A stretch of DNA of 64,000 nt from Cyanobacteria bacterium CYA (GTDB lineage: Bacteria; Planctomycetota; Phycisphaerae; Phycisphaerales; UBA1924): the NCBI GenBank assembly GCA_008363215.1, contig RHKP01000001.1, forward strand, positions 372,001-436,000, given 5' to 3'. Shown here in pieces: positions 37,550 to 47,160 of the stretch. Made by a program: the position numbers and the translations under genes. Under the pieces are notes generated by a model. The model worked only from the letters and a program-made list of their open reading frames with translations. It was not told the origin of the DNA and did not search any database. The stretch's first letter is position 1. The number at the start of each line of letters is the position of its first letter.

Positions 37550-37654
37550 GCTGCCTCCTTCACTGCTCGCTCCCGCGACGCGGCGCGGGACTATGGACCA
37601 TTCCAACCGTCGTGCGGCGCCCGGAGTTCACGCTCCTTTCGCCGCTTTTCCACC

Positions 37655-37990
37655 TTATCCGTTCGCCGCTCCGGTACCACCTGCCCAGGCCCTGGCGATG
37701 ATGCTCAGTTCGCGCCCAACCTTGCTCTGTCCCTTGCCTGCCCGCGGGTCGGGCGTCGCCACCTTCCACGGCCTGCGTGCGTCGTACTTCGGATCACGCC
37801 GCGGGTCGTAGCAGGGCCCTCCTCCCGTGCCGCGGCTGCCCCTTCCGTTCGGGCGCCGCAGATCCTCGTCGTTGTCCAAATCTCCCGCATCGGCAGTCGG
37901 CTGCCCCCAACCGTGGTCCCTTCGGGGGTTGCACGGATCGCGGCCGCGACGGTCCGACCCAAATCTATGATCAAGCGTGAGACTTCCCAT
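37655..37990 (-). CDS. paralogue of PAAR/zincin protein with lost motif
   Basis: A 111-residue, highly charged protein. Its C-terminal part (DPKYDARRPWKVATPDPRAGKGQSKVGREL) aligns with the same part of the gene at 37199, but the HELTH motif has become RELSI and cannot bind zinc. The N-terminal part is rich in Arg, Asp and Gly with no PAAR-like signature. GGAGG precedes the ATG at 37990. It lies 105 bases upstream of its paralogue on the same strand. Confidence 0.55.
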   Translation of the reverse strand: MGSLTLDHRFGSDRRGRDPCNPRRDHGWGQPTADAGDLDNDEDLRRPNGRGSRGTGGGPCYDPRRDPKYDARRPWKVATPDPRAGKGQSKVGRELSIIARAWAGGTGAANG

Positions 37991-38124
37991 GTTTCCTCCG
38001 CTCGTTGCACCCTCCCTGCCCCATTCCTTTGGTGCCAGTTGAGAAGCGGGCACTCGTGCCGACGCTCACGCACGGCCTCACACACCCCATCGAGCGGCTA
38101 CCATGCTTTCCCTCGGAGGCACCC

Positions 38125-38673
38125 ATGGCCTGGATCACCAAACAGTCTGCGACCACGAAGATCGAGCGCCGCGACGAGCCCTATCTGACCGCCGACATGC
38201 GGCGTGAACTCGACGAGAAGTACCTCCCGCGCTTCGAGGTCAAGAAGGGCGCGCTGCTTCCTGCCCTGCACATGATTCAGCACCACTACGGGTGGATTCC
38301 CAGGCAGGCCATGTTGGAGATTTCCGAACACCTTCAGATTGCCCCCTCTGAGGTCTACGACACAGCGTCGTTCTACGAGGAGTACTGGCTCAACCCCAAG
38401 GGTAAACACCTAGTTCAGGTGTGCCGCTCGATCGCCTGTGAGTTTTGCGGGCAGCGGGAGGTGACCGAGGCTTTCAAGTCCAAACTCGGCATCGACGTGG
38501 GGGAAACCACCGATGACGGCCGATTTACGCTTGTCGAACTGGAGTGCCTGGGCTCCTGCGGAACTGCCCCGGTGGCGCTGATCGACGAGACGCTGTACGA
38601 GAATCTCACCCCCGACAAGGCATCGCGACTGATCGACAAGGTCGCCGACGCCGACGCGGGTGAACATGGGTAA
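38125..38673 (+). CDS. nuoE: NuoE-like [2Fe-2S] subunit
   Basis: A 182-residue thioredoxin-like ferredoxin subunit of the NuoE/HoxE family. The cluster ligands are C100 and C105 (CRSIAC) and C141 and C145 (CLGSC). It passes electrons in NADH-quinone oxidoreductase or related hydrogenase and formate dehydrogenase complexes. No nuoF or other subunit gene follows, which is unusual, so the partner is unknown. GGAGG precedes the ATG. Confidence 0.9.
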   Translation: MAWITKQSATTKIERRDEPYLTADMRRELDEKYLPRFEVKKGALLPALHMIQHHYGWIPRQAMLEISEHLQIAPSEVYDTASFYEEYWLNPKGKHLVQVCRSIACEFCGQREVTEAFKSKLGIDVGETTDDGRFTLVELECLGSCGTAPVALIDETLYENLTPDKASRLIDKVADADAGEHG

Positions 38674-38685
38674 GTGATCGGCAGG

Positions 38686-38713
38686 TTGACCACCGATCGG
38701 GGGGAACTATGAT
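38686..38713 (+). promoter_or_regulatory. promoter of tRNA-Thr and tuf
   Basis: TTGACC (38686-38691), a 16-base spacer and TATGAT (38708-38713), about 55 bases upstream of the tRNA-Thr gene. It probably drives tRNA-Thr and tuf. Confidence 0.65.
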
Positions 38714-38767
38714 CTAGGCCCCCGTCGGAGCGTGAAGTCCGGGTGGGTGTTCGTGTCAGAACTCATC

Positions 38768-38839
38768 GCCGCTGTAGCTCAGTGGTAGAGCGCACCCTTG
38801 GTAAGGGTGAGGTCACGGGTTCAAGTCCCGTCAGCGGCT
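38768..38839 (+). tRNA. tRNA-Thr (GGT)
   Basis: A complete 72-base cloverleaf. The acceptor stem is GCCGCTG with CAGCGGC, the anticodon loop is TTGGTAA (anticodon GGT), and the T arm is ACGGG-TTCAAGT-CCCGT. CCA is not encoded. It stands upstream of tuf, as in many bacteria. Confidence 0.95.
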
Positions 38840-39086
38840 GTGGGAGGGCTTGCCGGGGAAGGCCCCGTCGGGCAAACAGGTAGCACGCCCTCGAATCCGT
38901 TCGGGAAAGTCCGGGCGGGGTCGAAACTCGGGGGCGGGTGGGGTAAAGATTCGTTCTCGGGCTCGGGGTTCGGGCGCGTCCGGTATTGGCCGGGCGTCAT
39001 CCGGCCACTGGCTCCGAGGTGTTGTCCAGATGAAACAGTGGTCCGAGTGACTCGGGCCGACACAGGTTTGAAGCGAGGATTCCGCG

Positions 39087-40289
39087 ATGGCGAAAGGAAC
39101 TTTCGAGCGCACCAAGCCGCACGTCAACGTCGGCACCATCGGTCATATCGACCACGGCAAGAGCACGCTGACCGCCGCTCTCTCGGCGCGTTCGGCGGTT
39201 CGTTTCGGCGGCGAGGTCAAGTCCTATGCCGAAATCACCAAGGGCGGCACCGTTCGTGACGCCAACAAGACGGTGACCATCGCCTCGTCTCACACTGAGT
39301 ACGAGACCCCCAATCGTCACTATGCCCACGTCGACTGCCCCGGACACGCCGACTTCGTCAAGAACATGATCACCGGCGCCGCTCAGATGGACGGCGCCAT
39401 CCTGGTCGTGTCCGCGGCCGACGGGCCCATGCCCCAGACCCGCGAGCACGTGCTGCTGGCCCGCCAGGTCGGTGTGCCGCACATCGTCGTCTTCATGAAC
39501 AAGGTTGACCTCGTCGACGATCCGGAACTGCTCGATCTGGTCGAGATGGAAGTCCGCGATCTGCTCAACAAGTACGACTTCCCGGGCGATGAGGTGCCCG
39601 TCATCCGCGGTCAGGCCAACACCGCCATTCAGAACCCGCGCGACGATGCGATCTGCAAGCCCATTGACGATCTGTTCGAGGCTCTGGACTCCTTCATCCC
39701 CGAGCCGGCCCGTGAGATCGACAAGCCCTTCCTCGTGAGCGTCGAAGACGTCTTCTCGATCAAGGGCCGCGGCACCGTTGCCACCGGTCGTATCGAGCGC
39801 GGCGTGGTCAAGGTCGGCGACGCCGCCGAAATCGTCGGGCTTTCCAAGGCCAACAAGAGCACGACCGTCACCGGCGTGGAAATGTTCAACAAGACCCTCG
39901 ACCAGGGCCAGGCCGGCGACAACGTCGGCGTCCTGCTCCGTGGCGTTGAAAAGAATGAGGTCGAGCGCGGGCAGGTCATCTGCAAGCCCGGCTCGATCAA
40001 ACCGCACACCAAGTTCAAGGGCCAGGTCTACATCCTGACCAAAGAGGAAGGTGGGCGCCACACTCCGTTCTTCGCCGGCTATCGCCCGCAGTTCTACTTC
40101 CGCACCACCGACGTCACCGGCTCGGTGGCGCTGCTCGGCGGGGCCGAAATGTGCATGCCCGGCGACAACATCGAGATGGAAGTCGACCTGATGGACAAGC
40201 CCGTGGCCATGGAGCCCGGCCTCCGATTTGCCGTCCGCGAAGGCGGGCGCACCATCGGTTCCGGCACTGTGACCTCGATCATCGAATGA
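39087..40289 (+). CDS. tuf: translation elongation factor Tu
   Basis: A 400-residue GTPase that delivers aminoacyl-tRNA to the ribosome. The G1 motif is [10 protein letters not shown]3 is DCPGHADF and G4 is NKVD. All three domains are present and the length is normal. It starts about 250 bases after the tRNA-Thr gene and is followed by a strong terminator, then rpmG. Confidence 0.97.
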   Translation: MAKGTFERTKPHVNVGTIGHIDHGKSTLTAALSARSAVRFGGEVKSYAEITKGGTVRDANKTVTIASSHTEYETPNRHYAHVDCPGHADFVKNMITGAAQMDGAILVVSAADGPMPQTREHVLLARQVGVPHIVVFMNKVDLVDDPELLDLVEMEVRDLLNKYDFPGDEVPVIRGQANTAIQNPRDDAICKPIDDLFEALDSFIPEPAREIDKPFLVSVEDVFSIKGRGTVATGRIERGVVKVGDAAEIVGLSKANKSTTVTGVEMFNKTLDQGQAGDNVGVLLRGVEKNEVERGQVICKPGSIKPHTKFKGQVYILTKEEGGRHTPFFAGYRPQFYFRTTDVTGSVALLGGAEMCMPGDNIEMEVDLMDKPVAMEPGLRFAVREGGRTIGSGTVTSIIE

Positions 40290-40295
40290 CACCCG

Positions 40296-40327
40296 CGTGC
40301 CGTCCGTGACAGCGGACGGCACGTTTT
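40296..40327 (+). terminator. Rho-independent terminator of tuf
   Basis: An 11-bp stem (CGTGCCGTCCG pairing with CGGACGGCACG), six-base loop, then TTTT. Confidence 0.85.
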
Positions 40328-40372
40328 CCCCGTCATCGTCCGGCGGGGCAACGAAGGAACAGGAGCGCACCG

Positions 40373-40555
40373 ATGGCGAAGAAAAAGGCCGCTGCGCGCG
40401 AATATGTCTGGCTTCAGTGCTCCGAGAGCGGTGATCTCAATTACCGCACCTCGGTCAACGTCAAGGGCGGACTGCCCGAAGAACTGAAGAACGGCATGAA
40501 CAAGTACTGCCCCAGACTCCGCAAGCACACCCTGCACAAGATCAAGCGGAAGTGA
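40373..40555 (+). CDS. rpmG: 50S ribosomal protein L33
   Basis: A 60-residue ribosomal protein of the large subunit. Family motifs YVWLQCSESG and NYRTSVNVK are followed by KKYCPRLRKHT-like NKYCPRLRKHTLHKIKRK. Only two cysteines (C16 and C46) remain where zinc-binding versions have two CxxC pairs, so it is the zinc-free type. A ribosome-binding AGGAG precedes the ATG. Confidence 0.93.
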   Translation: MAKKKAAAREYVWLQCSESGDLNYRTSVNVKGGLPEELKNGMNKYCPRLRKHTLHKIKRK

Positions 40556-40577
40556 GCGGGCATCGCCCGCAAGGTAT

Positions 40578-40694
40578 TGGGCATCAGGCAACGGGCATCA
40601 GGAACTTGCACTCGAACGCGCGCGATCGGGAGCACATGAGAATGGATCATTCGATTCCTGCTGCCCGATGCCTGATGCCTGATCCCTGATGCCT
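40578..40694. repeat. inverted repeat of GGCATCAGG units
   Basis: The left arm (40578-40603) has two GGGCATCAGG units and the right arm (40661-40694) has three complementary CCTGATGCC-like units, between rpmG and tRNA-Trp. It can form several competing hairpins. Confidence 0.65.
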
Positions 40695-40714
40695 CGCCGC
40701 CCACGGCGGCGCCT

Positions 40715-40787
40715 ACGCCAGTAGCTCAGTTGGTAGAGCAGTGGATTCCAAATCCACCGGTCGGGGGTTCGAGTCCTCCCTGGCGTG
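40715..40787 (+). tRNA. tRNA-Trp (CCA)
   Basis: A 73-base cloverleaf. The acceptor stem is ACGCCAG with CTGGCGT, the anticodon loop is TTCCAAA (anticodon CCA), and the T arm is GGGGG-TTCGAGT-CCTCC. CCA end not encoded. It precedes secE as in many bacteria. Confidence 0.95.
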
Positions 40788-40868
40788 TTCTCGCGTGAGT
40801 CGTTCGACCCTGCGTCGGCGTCCGGGCGCGTGACCGAAACGAGCCGGCTCAGAAGCGGAAGGACTGAC

Positions 40869-41558
40869 ATGTCGTTCGGCATCTACAAGCAGGGACAGGG
40901 CTACTGGGTTCGCACGATGACGGCCGTCTTCGCGGGCGTGCTGTTCCTCGTCGGCGCTTCCTGGGCCTGGAAGCAGGCCGAGAACATCACCCTGCCCGTC
41001 AAGGGCTACGTTCTGACGCTCAACGTCACCGGCGACCAGCAGCCTGCTCCCCAGTCGGGCGTCATCATCGAACGCGTCGATGCGAGAGACGCCGTCAGAC
41101 CGGTGGCCACTGCCCAGGTCGAGAGTCTCACAGTCTCGGGCACCGGGCGCGGCGTCCTGGCCATCAACCACATTGAGTTCGCCAAGGGTGAACTGGGCAT
41201 CCCCCAGGATGCACGCGTCCGAACTGAGGGCGACTCGCTCAACTTCTCCGGGCAGGTTGTCGGACGCGAGCAGATCGACCTCTTTCCCCGGCTCTATGTG
41301 CAGGCGACCATCGCCGGGGTCATCATCCTCGTCGGGACCGCCTGCCTCTACTGGCTCGTCGGCACCAAGCCCGGCACCGTGGACTTCCTCGTCGCCACCG
41401 ACGGGGAAATGAAGAAGGTCAACTGGTCAACCCGCAAGGAGATCATCGGCTCCACGCAGGTCGTCATCGTTGCGTCCGTGCTCATCGCCGGCATCCTCTT
41501 CGTCATCGACCTTGCCTTCTCAAACTTCTTCAAACTCATCGGCGTCCTCGAAGGCTGA
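40869..41558 (+). CDS. secE: preprotein translocase subunit SecE, extended
   Basis: A 229-residue protein whose last 60 residues are the SecE core: DFLVATDGEMKKVNWSTRKE followed by one membrane helix (VVIVASVLIAGILFVIDLAF). Ordinary SecE is about 60-130 residues. Here two more membrane spans (about residues 16-32 and 142-162) enclose an extracytoplasmic domain of about 110 residues (SGVIIERVDAR, SLTVSGTGRGV). The position between tRNA-Trp and nusG confirms identity. GGAAGGA precedes the ATG. Confidence 0.88.
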   Translation: MSFGIYKQGQGYWVRTMTAVFAGVLFLVGASWAWKQAENITLPVKGYVLTLNVTGDQQPAPQSGVIIERVDARDAVRPVATAQVESLTVSGTGRGVLAINHIEFAKGELGIPQDARVRTEGDSLNFSGQVVGREQIDLFPRLYVQATIAGVIILVGTACLYWLVGTKPGTVDFLVATDGEMKKVNWSTRKEIIGSTQVVIVASVLIAGILFVIDLAFSNFFKLIGVLEG

Positions 41559-41585
41559 TTCACCATGTCCTCCGGAGCGCACACC

Positions 41586-42224
41586 ATGCCCGAACAGAAC
41601 AAGCCGCTCGACGGCCGTCCCGACGAACGCGGCGACCTCATCGCCGAGTCCGAACCCATCCGTCGCGACGGCATGGATTGGTTCGTGCTCCGTGTCGCAT
41701 CGAACAAGGAGTCATCCGTTCGCGACACCCTGCTCCGCAAGGTGCAGATCGAGGGCATGGAGCATCTGGTCGGGCGCATCCTCGTGCCCACGGAGAAGAC
41801 CAAGACCATCAAGGGCGGCAAGCAGCGCATCACCGAGACCAAGTTGTACCCCGGCTACGTCTTCGTCGAGATGCGCCTCGAAGATGACGGCCGCATCCCT
41901 CAGGACGTGTTCTTCCTCATCAAGGAGACCACAGGTGTGGGCGACTTCGTCGGCACCGCCGGGCGCCCCACCCCGATGAAGGAGCACGAGATCGAGAAGA
42001 TGCTTATCGACTCGCGCAAGCCCGAGGACGAGCCCACCGTCAAACTCGTCTTCGAGAAGGGTGAGCACGTCATCATCCGCGAAGGCCCTTTCCAGAACTA
42101 CGAGGGCACGGTCGACGAACTCCTCCCCGAAAAGGGCCTCGTCCGTGTGCTGGTCACCATCTTCGGGCGTCAGGCGCCGATCGAACTCGAAGAGTGGCAG
42201 ATCGCCAAGAGCGAAGAGACCTGA
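41586..42224 (+). CDS. nusG: transcription antitermination protein NusG
   Basis: A 212-residue transcription elongation factor that links RNA polymerase to Rho or ribosomes. The NGN domain has WFVLRVASNKE and KLYPGYVFVEMRL, and the C-terminal KOW domain has FEKGEHVIIREGPFQNYEGTVDEL. The ATG at 41586 has CCGGAG at a proper distance; an ATG at 41565 would lie upstream of it. It follows secE closely. Confidence 0.94.
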   Translation: MPEQNKPLDGRPDERGDLIAESEPIRRDGMDWFVLRVASNKESSVRDTLLRKVQIEGMEHLVGRILVPTEKTKTIKGGKQRITETKLYPGYVFVEMRLEDDGRIPQDVFFLIKETTGVGDFVGTAGRPTPMKEHEIEKMLIDSRKPEDEPTVKLVFEKGEHVIIREGPFQNYEGTVDELLPEKGLVRVLVTIFGRQAPIELEEWQIAKSEET

Positions 42225-42283
42225 GCCCCGTCCGCTTCTGCATAACCTTCTGAAGACCGCGCCGCGCGGTCGTGGAGGGTGTC

Positions 42284-45200
42284 ATGTCGCAGTCATCCTG
42301 GGAGCAGGCCGGCAAGGTCAAGCGCACACGCAAGCGTCGCCGCGTGCTGCTCACCTCGCTGCTCACCCTGCTTATCCTCGTCGTCCTGCTCGTCGTCCTC
42401 GCGCCGACCATCGCCTCGCCCTTTGTCCCCGGCATCGTCGAGAGCAAGGGTTCCGCGGCCGTCAAGGGCTCGGTTGAAGTCGATTCGGTGAGCCTCTCGT
42501 GGTTTGGACCGCAGCGCGTCCGCGGACTGCGCATCGTTGATCCGGGCAGACAGGTCGTGGCTGACGTTGACGTGACGGCCGGCGTCGGGCTGCTGTCGCT
42601 GGCGATGGGCGGGCGCGACCTGGGCACGATCACCGTCTCGGGCGATGCGCTCATTCGTCGGGATGCGCAGGGGCAGATCAACGTCGTCGAAGCCACGAGC
42701 CCTGCGGCCCCCAAACCGGCGCCTACACCCAAGCCGGCCGACAAGCCCGCTTCCGTTCCCGCTGAGATGCGCGCCACGCTCGACCTGGCCGGGCTCAACA
42801 TGACCTACACCGACGCCGCGCTCGAAGCCCAGGGCATCCGGTCGGTCGCGTTGGTCGGACTCTCCGGTACGGCCGACTTCCAGCCCGGCGCGCCGATTGT
42901 CGTTGACCTCTCGGGCACGCTGAACGCGGACGGAACCGCCGACGATCAGGGTGCGATCAAGATCCGCGCCACGGTTGACAAGGCCGTCAGCACCGACGGC
43001 ACGATTACCATCGATCAGGCGACGGTCGACGCCAATGTCACCGTCGATCGGCTCAATCCTCAACTGCTCGATCGTCTATCCACCGCACCCATCGACGCCG
43101 TCCGGGCTGCCGGATCGAAGATCGATGTCATCGTGAAGGCCTCCGGCGCGCTGGCGCGCCCGGACGCGAGTTTGGACGTGAAGTCGGCCAACGTCACGGC
43201 GCGCGGCGCGATTGGGTTCGACGCGCACATGCTCGTGGTCCGTCAGCCGGTCGTTGTCACGCTCAACCAGAGTGCGCTGGGCGCGATCGATCGCGACTGG
43301 CTTGCCTCGGTCACCGGTGGATCGCTCGACGTCCACGCCATGCCCAATGTCGAGTTGACTCTCTCGGCCCTGCGATTTCCGATCGACGGCTCGGGCATCG
43401 GCTCCGTTGGCGTGCAGGGGGGTGTGGCGCTCGGCCCGCTCGACGCGGGAGTGCGAGTCGGCCAGGGTGAATCCGCCATCGCACGGCGCATCACCACCCA
43501 GCCGGCGACGTTCACCGTCTCCTCCGAGTCGCTGGCGCGCGGGCTGACCAGCACCGGCCGCCTTGCCTTCAAGGTCGATGGCGCCGACGCCGGCACGCTC
43601 ACGCTCGATCTCGCCGCAGCCGGCCTGCTCGATGAACAGGGCAGCGTCCAGTCGGGCCGACTGCCCGAACTGCGCGGCAAACTCGCGATCGAAGGCGTCG
43701 ACACGGCCGTCATACAACCCTTCATTGCCGCCTCCGGTCTTGACGCGGTCCGCGAAATCGGGCCCCGCCTCAGCCTCGGGCTCGAACTGACGCCTCAGTC
43801 CGGCGTCACCGGCGTGCACGGCTTCGTCACCTCCGACAACATCAACGGCGACCTCAACCTCGCGCTCTCCGGCACACGCCTGACCGGCGCCGAGATGCCC
43901 AGTCGCTTACGCGTCGGCTCGCTCGGACCTCTGCTCTCACGCCTGCTTGAAAAGCAGGGGGTGCGCGTGCGCGAAGGGGCGGCCTTTGACCTGATGCTCC
44001 AGCAACTCGACGTTGATCTGGCCGGGCTGCTCGAATCGCGCCCGCTCGCCCCCCGCGATGTGAGCGCGCTCGCCGAGGTGATGGTCGGACCCACTTCCGG
44101 CGTGTTCGTCGACCAGCAGTCCACGCGTATCTTCAGCATCGAGCAGGTCGGCGTGCTGGCGCAGTTCACCGGGGCGGCTCGCTCCGCGCTGGTGCGAATG
44201 GCCAGCGGCGGCACGATCGACGGACAACCCGTCGGCAGCATCACTGCCGAGTTCCGCGTCGATGAGTTCGTCGCCTCCGACGGCTCGTGGACTTTCGGCA
44301 TGCCCACCTCGATCCGCGGGCGCGCCGAACTGGCTCAGATCGCTACATCCCTCATCGAGCCATATCTCAAGGTCGAGGGCATGACGGCGCGAGACCTGAT
44401 CGGCCCCAGCATCGACCTCCTGCTTGAAGCGGCGCCATCGGGCAACGCCACCGGCATCAGCCTCACGCTCACCTCCGAGCAGATCACCGGCGACGGCGCG
44501 TTTCTGCTGACGCCCGACGCGATCGCGCTCGGGGCCGGGGGCCTGACCTTCACCCACGCCTCGCTCGGACCGGCGCTTGCATCGCTGGTCAAGGTCGGCC
44601 AGACCGGCTCGGTCCGTCCTGCGGGCGGTTCGCTCGAAGCGACTTTGTCTCGTCTCAACCTTCCGCTCGACCCGAAGACGCGCGCCCCGCTCCTCGACCA
44701 ACTCGACGTCGCCTCGCGCGTGGCGGTGCGCGAAATCCACTTCGACCGCACCGGCATCGCCGCCGACGATCAACTGGAACTGCGTCAACTCGTTCTCAAG
44801 GCTCAGGTCAGGCCCGGCGCCCCCGCGACGCTGGAAACCAATGCCGTGTTCTACAACCGGCGCCGCCAGTTCGCCGCCGAGGGTGCCTTCCAGGCCCCCG
44901 GATTTGCCGCTGCTCTGACCGCCCGCACGTTCGACATCGCCACGCTCAAGCCCAGCGGGCGACTCAGCGCTCCGGAACTGCCCGGCTCGCTGCTGGCCGA
45001 GGGCATCCGCATGGCCGACCTTCAGGGCGTCGATGCCGAGGCGCTGGCCGCCGACATCGCCGGCGAGAAGTTCGCGCTCACCATCAACGTTGCTGCCGAG
45101 GCCGACAAGATCAACACCACCGTCAGCGCGACCGGGCAGCGCCTGCAACTTGACGCCGGCGCCACGCTCGCTTCCACTCTCGAACGCGCCAACTTCGTCA

Positions 45201-47128
45201 CTGAGATCAAACTCTCCCGCCCGAGCACCGAGCAACTCATGCGTGCCTTCCTGCCGCAGATGGCCGGCTCGGTCGGCATCGTCGGCACCACCGCGCTCCG
45301 TCTGGAGGGCTCGCTCTCCCCGCAACAGGCAATCGAGGCAAGCGTGCGCGTCCCCGCGATCACACTCGCCGGGCTTGAAGATCAGCCGCTGCGCTTTGCA
45401 CTCGACTCGACCGTGAAGACCTCTCTGCCGACCGATCCCAAAGCAGCCCGCCCGCTCGCCGTCGTCTTCAGCGCCAACGTCGAAGATCCCCAGCGTCGTG
45501 CCGTCGCGGCGGTTTCGGGCAATCTCAACGCCACGCTGGGCGGCTCATCCGCGCCACCCATGAGCGGCACGCTGACCGCCTCCGGGCTGCGCACCGCATG
45601 GGCCGACAAACTCCTCGGCAGCCAAGACCTGTACCAGGGCCTGCTCGGTCGCACGCTAGCCGTCACCGCCGACGCGAGCATCGACCAGGCGACGCAGGCC
45701 ACCAGGATTGCCGCCGACATCCAGGCGCCCAACCTCAAGAGCAACTCGAAACTGTCGGCCACGCTGCGACGCGGCGCTGTGCTGCTCGATCAGCCGTACG
45801 CGGCTGTTTGGACCGGCGATGCCGCGTGGCTCTCGCGCCGACTCTCCGGAGCGCTGGCGGACAAGGCCCCGAGCGTCGATGCTCCCCTCCGCGTCGAACT
45901 CGACCTCAGGCAACTCACGCTCCCATCCACTACACAGAAGCAGGACGGCGTCAATCTCGGCGTCGACTTGGCGCTGCGCGTGCCTCTGGCCGACCTGACC
46001 ATGCCGGGCGGTGAGAAGCGCGCCTATCGCACCATTCTCCTCACCGCCCGCACCAACGCGCAGGGCACCGGCGTTGACGCCACTCTGACCGGCGATCTCC
46101 GCGTCGGTGAAGCCTCTCCCCTCCGCGCCATCGACCTGACCGCCAACGTTCGACGGCTGGTCGGCAACGGGCTGCTCACACCCGGCGAATCTTTCGTCAA
46201 CGCCGACGGGCGTCTCGAGCACATCCCAACCTCCATCATGGACGCCTTGGCCGGCGCCAACGGGCTGCTCTCCGACATGCTCGGACCCGAAGTGGCGGTG
46301 GAAGACATCAAGGTCCGCCGCGCCCCACTCGAAGGCGGCACCGTCGCCTTCAAGGCCCGCAGCCCCAACGCGCTGGCCCAACTCGGCGGCACGTTCAAGG
46401 ATGAGCGTGAGGACGGGCAACTCGTCGACGGGTTCTTCGTCGTCGATGCCGGCTCCTTCGTCGAACTGTCCGCGTTCGAGGCCTCCTTCACCAAGAGCAT
46501 CTTCGACGTCGTTCCCATCTTCGGAAGCATGGAACGCTCGCCCGAAGCCGACCGCCCCTCACGCATCACCATTGAGTCCATGAGCCTGCCCATGGCCGGC
46601 GGACTTGAAGACATCGACTTCGCGCTGGTCGCTGATCTTGGCACCGTGCAGTACGGATTGTCCGGCGCGATCGAGAGCGCCCTCAAATGGACCGGGCAGC
46701 GCTCCGCCGGACGACTCGGCGGCAAGATCCTGCCATTCAACGTCTCCATGGGTCAAGGCATTCTCCGCTACGACAACCTCAACGTCCCGCTCGGCGAGTT
46801 TCCCTTTAGTTCCAACGGCACCATCAACCTGGTGAGCAAGACCAAGGATCTGCTCATCCTCATGCCCGCCGGACAGTTCGCCGTCGAGGCCTTCGGCATC
46901 CAGGGTGTCGTCGCCGACTTCGTCAACGACTCGGTCAAGATTCCCATGAACAACGCCGGCGCGCTTGACGCCCGCACCTGGAAGCCCGACTTCTCCAAGT
47001 CCCAGGGACAACTCTTCGCGCCGGAGAAGATCCTCGACGAAGGACTCCGCGGCCGTCTTGGCGACCTGCTCAAACCCCGCGGCACCGGCGGCCAGTCCGG
47101 GGGCGGTGGTGGGGGCGGCGGAGGATAA
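42284..47128 (+). CDS. giant AsmA-like protein
   Basis: A 1,614-residue protein. A basic start (KRTRKRRR) and one membrane helix (VLLTSLLTLLILVVLLVVLA) are followed by about 1,550 extracytoplasmic residues of repeated beta segments (SVEVDSVSLSWFGPQRV, LDLAGLNMTYTDAALEAQG, LRLEGSLSPQQAIEASV), and a poly-Gly tail. This architecture resembles AsmA/TamB-type proteins that bridge membranes for lipid or protein transport. GGAGG precedes the ATG. The usual ribosomal protein genes rplK-rplA do not follow nusG here. Confidence 0.75.
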   Translation: MSQSSWEQAGKVKRTRKRRRVLLTSLLTLLILVVLLVVLAPTIASPFVPGIVESKGSAAVKGSVEVDSVSLSWFGPQRVRGLRIVDPGRQVVADVDVTAGVGLLSLAMGGRDLGTITVSGDALIRRDAQGQINVVEATSPAAPKPAPTPKPADKPASVPAEMRATLDLAGLNMTYTDAALEAQGIRSVALVGLSGTADFQPGAPIVVDLSGTLNADGTADDQGAIKIRATVDKAVSTDGTITIDQATVDANVTVDRLNPQLLDRLSTAPIDAVRAAGSKIDVIVKASGALARPDASLDVKSANVTARGAIGFDAHMLVVRQPVVVTLNQSALGAIDRDWLASVTGGSLDVHAMPNVELTLSALRFPIDGSGIGSVGVQGGVALGPLDAGVRVGQGESAIARRITTQPATFTVSSESLARGLTSTGRLAFKVDGADAGTLTLDLAAAGLLDEQGSVQSGRLPELRGKLAIEGVDTAVIQPFIAASGLDAVREIGPRLSLGLELTPQSGVTGVHGFVTSDNINGDLNLALSGTRLTGAEMPSRLRVGSLGPLLSRLLEKQGVRVREGAAFDLMLQQLDVDLAGLLESRPLAPRDVSALAEVMVGPTSGVFVDQQSTRIFSIEQVGVLAQFTGAARSALVRMASGGTIDGQPVGSITAEFRVDEFVASDGSWTFGMPTSIRGRAELAQIATSLIEPYLKVEGMTARDLIGPSIDLLLEAAPSGNATGISLTLTSEQITGDGAFLLTPDAIALGAGGLTFTHASLGPALASLVKVGQTGSVRPAGGSLEATLSRLNLPLDPKTRAPLLDQLDVASRVAVREIHFDRTGIAADDQLELRQLVLKAQVRPGAPATLETNAVFYNRRRQFAAEGAFQAPGFAAALTARTFDIATLKPSGRLSAPELPGSLLAEGIRMADLQGVDAEALAADIAGEKFALTINVAAEADKINTTVSATGQRLQLDAGATLASTLERANFVTEIKLSRPSTEQLMRAFLPQMAGSVGIVGTTALRLEGSLSPQQAIEASVRVPAITLAGLEDQPLRFALDSTVKTSLPTDPKAARPLAVVFSANVEDPQRRAVAAVSGNLNATLGGSSAPPMSGTLTASGLRTAWADKLLGSQDLYQGLLGRTLAVTADASIDQATQATRIAADIQAPNLKSNSKLSATLRRGAVLLDQPYAAVWTGDAAWLSRRLSGALADKAPSVDAPLRVELDLRQLTLPSTTQKQDGVNLGVDLALRVPLADLTMPGGEKRAYRTILLTARTNAQGTGVDATLTGDLRVGEASPLRAIDLTANVRRLVGNGLLTPGESFVNADGRLEHIPTSIMDALAGANGLLSDMLGPEVAVEDIKVRRAPLEGGTVAFKARSPNALAQLGGTFKDEREDGQLVDGFFVVDAGSFVELSAFEASFTKSIFDVVPIFGSMERSPEADRPSRITIESMSLPMAGGLEDIDFALVADLGTVQYGLSGAIESALKWTGQRSAGRLGGKILPFNVSMGQGILRYDNLNVPLGEFPFSSNGTINLVSKTKDLLILMPAGQFAVEAFGIQGVVADFVNDSVKIPMNNAGALDARTWKPDFSKSQGQLFAPEKILDEGLRGRLGDLLKPRGTGGQSGGGGGGGGG

Positions 47129-47160
47129 CGTCCTTTGATTGCCGGTTCCTGGTGGATGCC

